This document shows, piece by piece, positions 62,527 through 64,000 of a stretch of DNA of 64,000 bases. The position numbers and the translations under genes are program-made. Where the stretch lies: positions 5,208,001 to 5,272,000 of the forward strand of contig NZ_AP022590.1 in NCBI RefSeq assembly GCF_010731775.1, read 5' to 3'. The notes beneath the pieces were generated by a model, which was given only the letters and a program-made list of their open reading frames with translations, searched no databases and was not told the origin of the DNA. The DNA comes from Mycobacterium mantenii. Lineage in GTDB: Bacteria; Actinomycetota; Actinomycetes; Mycobacteriales; Mycobacteriaceae. The stretch's first letter is position 1. Each line of letters opens with the position of its first letter.

Positions 62527-64000
62527 CCGAAACGCACCTGAACGGGTCGGAACCCCCTGTCGCCAAGCGGGTGGAGAGCCGGCGTGTGTATCACGGCGAC
62601 GTCTTCATCGATCCGTACGAGTGGCTGCGTGAAAAGGCCAACCCCGAGGTCATCGCCTACCTCGAGGCCGAGAACGCCTACGTCGATCAGATGACCGCCC
62701 ACCTCGAGCCGCTGCGGCAGCAGATTTTCGACGAGATCAAGGCGCGCACCAAGGAGACGGATCTGTCGGTACCGACCCGGCAGGGCGAGTGGTGGTACTA
62801 CGCGCGCACCTTCGAGGGCAAGCAATACCGCGTCCAGTGCCGTTGTCCGATAAGCGGCTCCGACGACTGGGATCCGCCCGCCTTGGACGAGAACACCGAG
62901 ATCCCGGGCGAGCAGATTCTGCTCGATTCCAATGCCGAAGCCGAGGGGCACGAGTTCTTCTCCCTCGGTGCCGCAACGGTGAGCCTGAATGGAAACCTGC
63001 TCGCGTATTCGGTCGACATCGTCGGTGATGAGCGCTACACGTTGCGGTTCAAGGACTTACGCACCGGTGAGCTGTATCCCGACGAGATCGCCGATATCGG
63101 GGCAGGCGCGACCTGGGCCGCCGACAACCGCACCGTGTACTACCTGACCCTGGATGCCGCCCACCGTCCCGACAAAGTGTGGCGGTATCGGGTGGGCTCC
63201 GGTACGGAGCCCGCGCTGGTCTATCACGAAGCCGACGAAAAGTATTGGCTCGGTGTGGGGCTCACGCGCAGCGAGGCCTACGTTCTCATCGCCTCCGGAT
63301 CCTCGATCACCTCCGAGTATCGCTACGCCGACGCTGCCGATCCGCAGGCACCGTTCACCGTGGTGCTGCCGCGCCGCGAGGGCGTCGAGTATTCGGTCGA
63401 GCACGCGGTGATCGGCGGGCAGGACCGGTTTTTGATCCTGCACAACGATGGCGCGGTCAACTTCACCCTCGCCGAGGCGCCGGTCAGCGACCCGACGCAG
63501 CAGCGCACACTGATCCCGCACCGCGACGATGCGCGGCTGGACGCGGTGGACGCATTCGCCGGCCACCTCGTCGTCAGCCATCGGCGGGAGGCGCTGCCCC
63601 GGCTGCAGCTGTGGCCCATCAATGCTGACGGCACATATGGTGAGCCCGAAGAGATTTCGTTCGACTCCGAGCTGATGTCGGCCGGTCTGGCCGGTAACCC
63701 CAACTGGGATGCGCCCAAGCTGCGGATCAGGGCCGGATCCCTGATCGTTCCGGCGCGGGTCTACGACATCGACCTCGCCACCGGGGAACGCACCTTGCTG
63801 CGCGAGCAGCCCGTGCTCGGCGATTATCGGCCCGACGACTATGTGGAACGGCGCGACTGGGCGGTCGCCGATGACGGCGCCCGGATCCCGGTGTCCATCG
63901 TGCACCGAGCGGATATCGAATTCCCGGCGCCCGCACTGCTTTACGGCTACGGCGCCTACGAGTTGTGCACCGACCCGAGCTTTTCCATCGCCCGGTTGTC
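62523..64000 (+). CDS. ptrB: Oligopeptidase B (PtrB), N-terminal part, cut by window edge
   Basis: ATG at 62523 overlaps the purC stop. The frame is open to the window end (492 complete codons). Prolyl-oligopeptidase beta-propeller features are visible: [57 protein letters not shown]. The last residues [18 protein letters not shown] are the start of the alpha/beta-hydrolase domain of S9A peptidases. The catalytic Ser lies beyond the window. Cleaves after basic residues in short peptides. In M. tuberculosis the gene is annotated as two parts (Rv0781, Rv0782); here the frame is continuous across that point. Confidence 0.94.
   Translation, partial: MTETHLNGSEPPVAKRVESRRVYHGDVFIDPYEWLREKANPEVIAYLEAENAYVDQMTAHLEPLRQQIFDEIKARTKETDLSVPTRQGEWWYYARTFEGKQYRVQCRCPISGSDDWDPPALDENTEIPGEQILLDSNAEAEGHEFFSLGAATVSLNGNLLAYSVDIVGDERYTLRFKDLRTGELYPDEIADIGAGATWAADNRTVYYLTLDAAHRPDKVWRYRVGSGTEPALVYHEADEKYWLGVGLTRSEAYVLIASGSSITSEYRYADAADPQAPFTVVLPRREGVEYSVEHAVIGGQDRFLILHNDGAVNFTLAEAPVSDPTQQRTLIPHRDDARLDAVDAFAGHLVVSHRREALPRLQLWPINADGTYGEPEEISFDSELMSAGLAGNPNWDAPKLRIRAGSLIVPARVYDIDLATGERTLLREQPVLGDYRPDDYVERRDWAVADDGARIPVSIVHRADIEFPAPALLYGYGAYELCTDPSFSIARL

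Overview
The window is GC-rich actinobacterial chromosome from a Mycobacterium. The evidence is a complete mce4 cholesterol-import operon with its KstR-type operator, otsA, a LytR-CpsA-Psr protein, phoP/phoR, cyp51 with its small ferredoxin, and many GTG/TTG starts. Protein sequence and gene order match two blocks that lie far apart in M. tuberculosis H37Rv: Rv3484-Rv3505 (here about 1-22 kb) and Rv0756c-Rv0782 (here about 34-64 kb). Their adjacency suggests a slow-growing non-tuberculosis species, perhaps of the M. avium complex. That species guess is inference. No insertion sequence, phage gene or CRISPR array was seen.

Layout. 1-13.8 kb: fadE27 (cut by the window edge) and fadE26 diverge from fdxD-hsd4A-yrbE4A-yrbE4B-mce4ABCDEF-mam4A-mam4B; a 14-bp KstR operator lies between the two arms. 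13.8-16.1 kb: a secreted protein, otsA and a 54-aa protein (Rv3491, Rv3490, Rv3489 equivalents) on the minus strand. 16.3-20.5 kb: a FetAB-like ABC pair, an enoyl-CoA hydratase family protein, and two SDR oxidoreductases preceded by a second perfect KstR-type operator. 20.6-22.1 kb: cpsA. 22.5-34.2 kb: an accessory stretch with a TDT-family transporter, an amidase, an alpha/beta hydrolase, and a run of exported or lipid-anchored proteins (S1-like protease, LpqH-family lipoprotein, a tandem-repeat Pro/Gln/Gly-rich protein, a lytic transglycosylase lipoprotein, a DUF732 membrane protein, and a visibly AT-richer TPR lipoprotein). It ends at a tRNA-Thr(TGT). 34.3-64 kb: a decapeptide-repeat protein, phoPR, a minus-strand oxidative locus (HIT, NTF2-like, FadH-like flavoenzyme, NDMA-type alcohol dehydrogenase, ferredoxin, cyp51, SDR, cyp123, TetR) diverging from aldA-SDR-HIBDH-like-CMD, then an aldo/keto reductase/MarR pair, purD, ggtA, an esterase, TetR, DUF429, purB, cyp126, a second TDT transporter, a membrane protein, purC and the first part of ptrB.

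How it fits together. The left block imports cholesterol (Mce4/YrbE4) and shortens its side chain (FadE26/27, Hsd4A), with KstR as the expected repressor. The second KstR-type site suggests that the two SDR genes near cpsA belong to the same response. The right block combines sterol/oxygenase chemistry (CYP51, CYP123, CYP126 and a ferredoxin), the PhoPR virulence regulator and three purine-synthesis genes. Two copies of a GGACA-NN-TGTCC palindrome flank the TetR/aldA divergence and give a testable local regulatory circuit.
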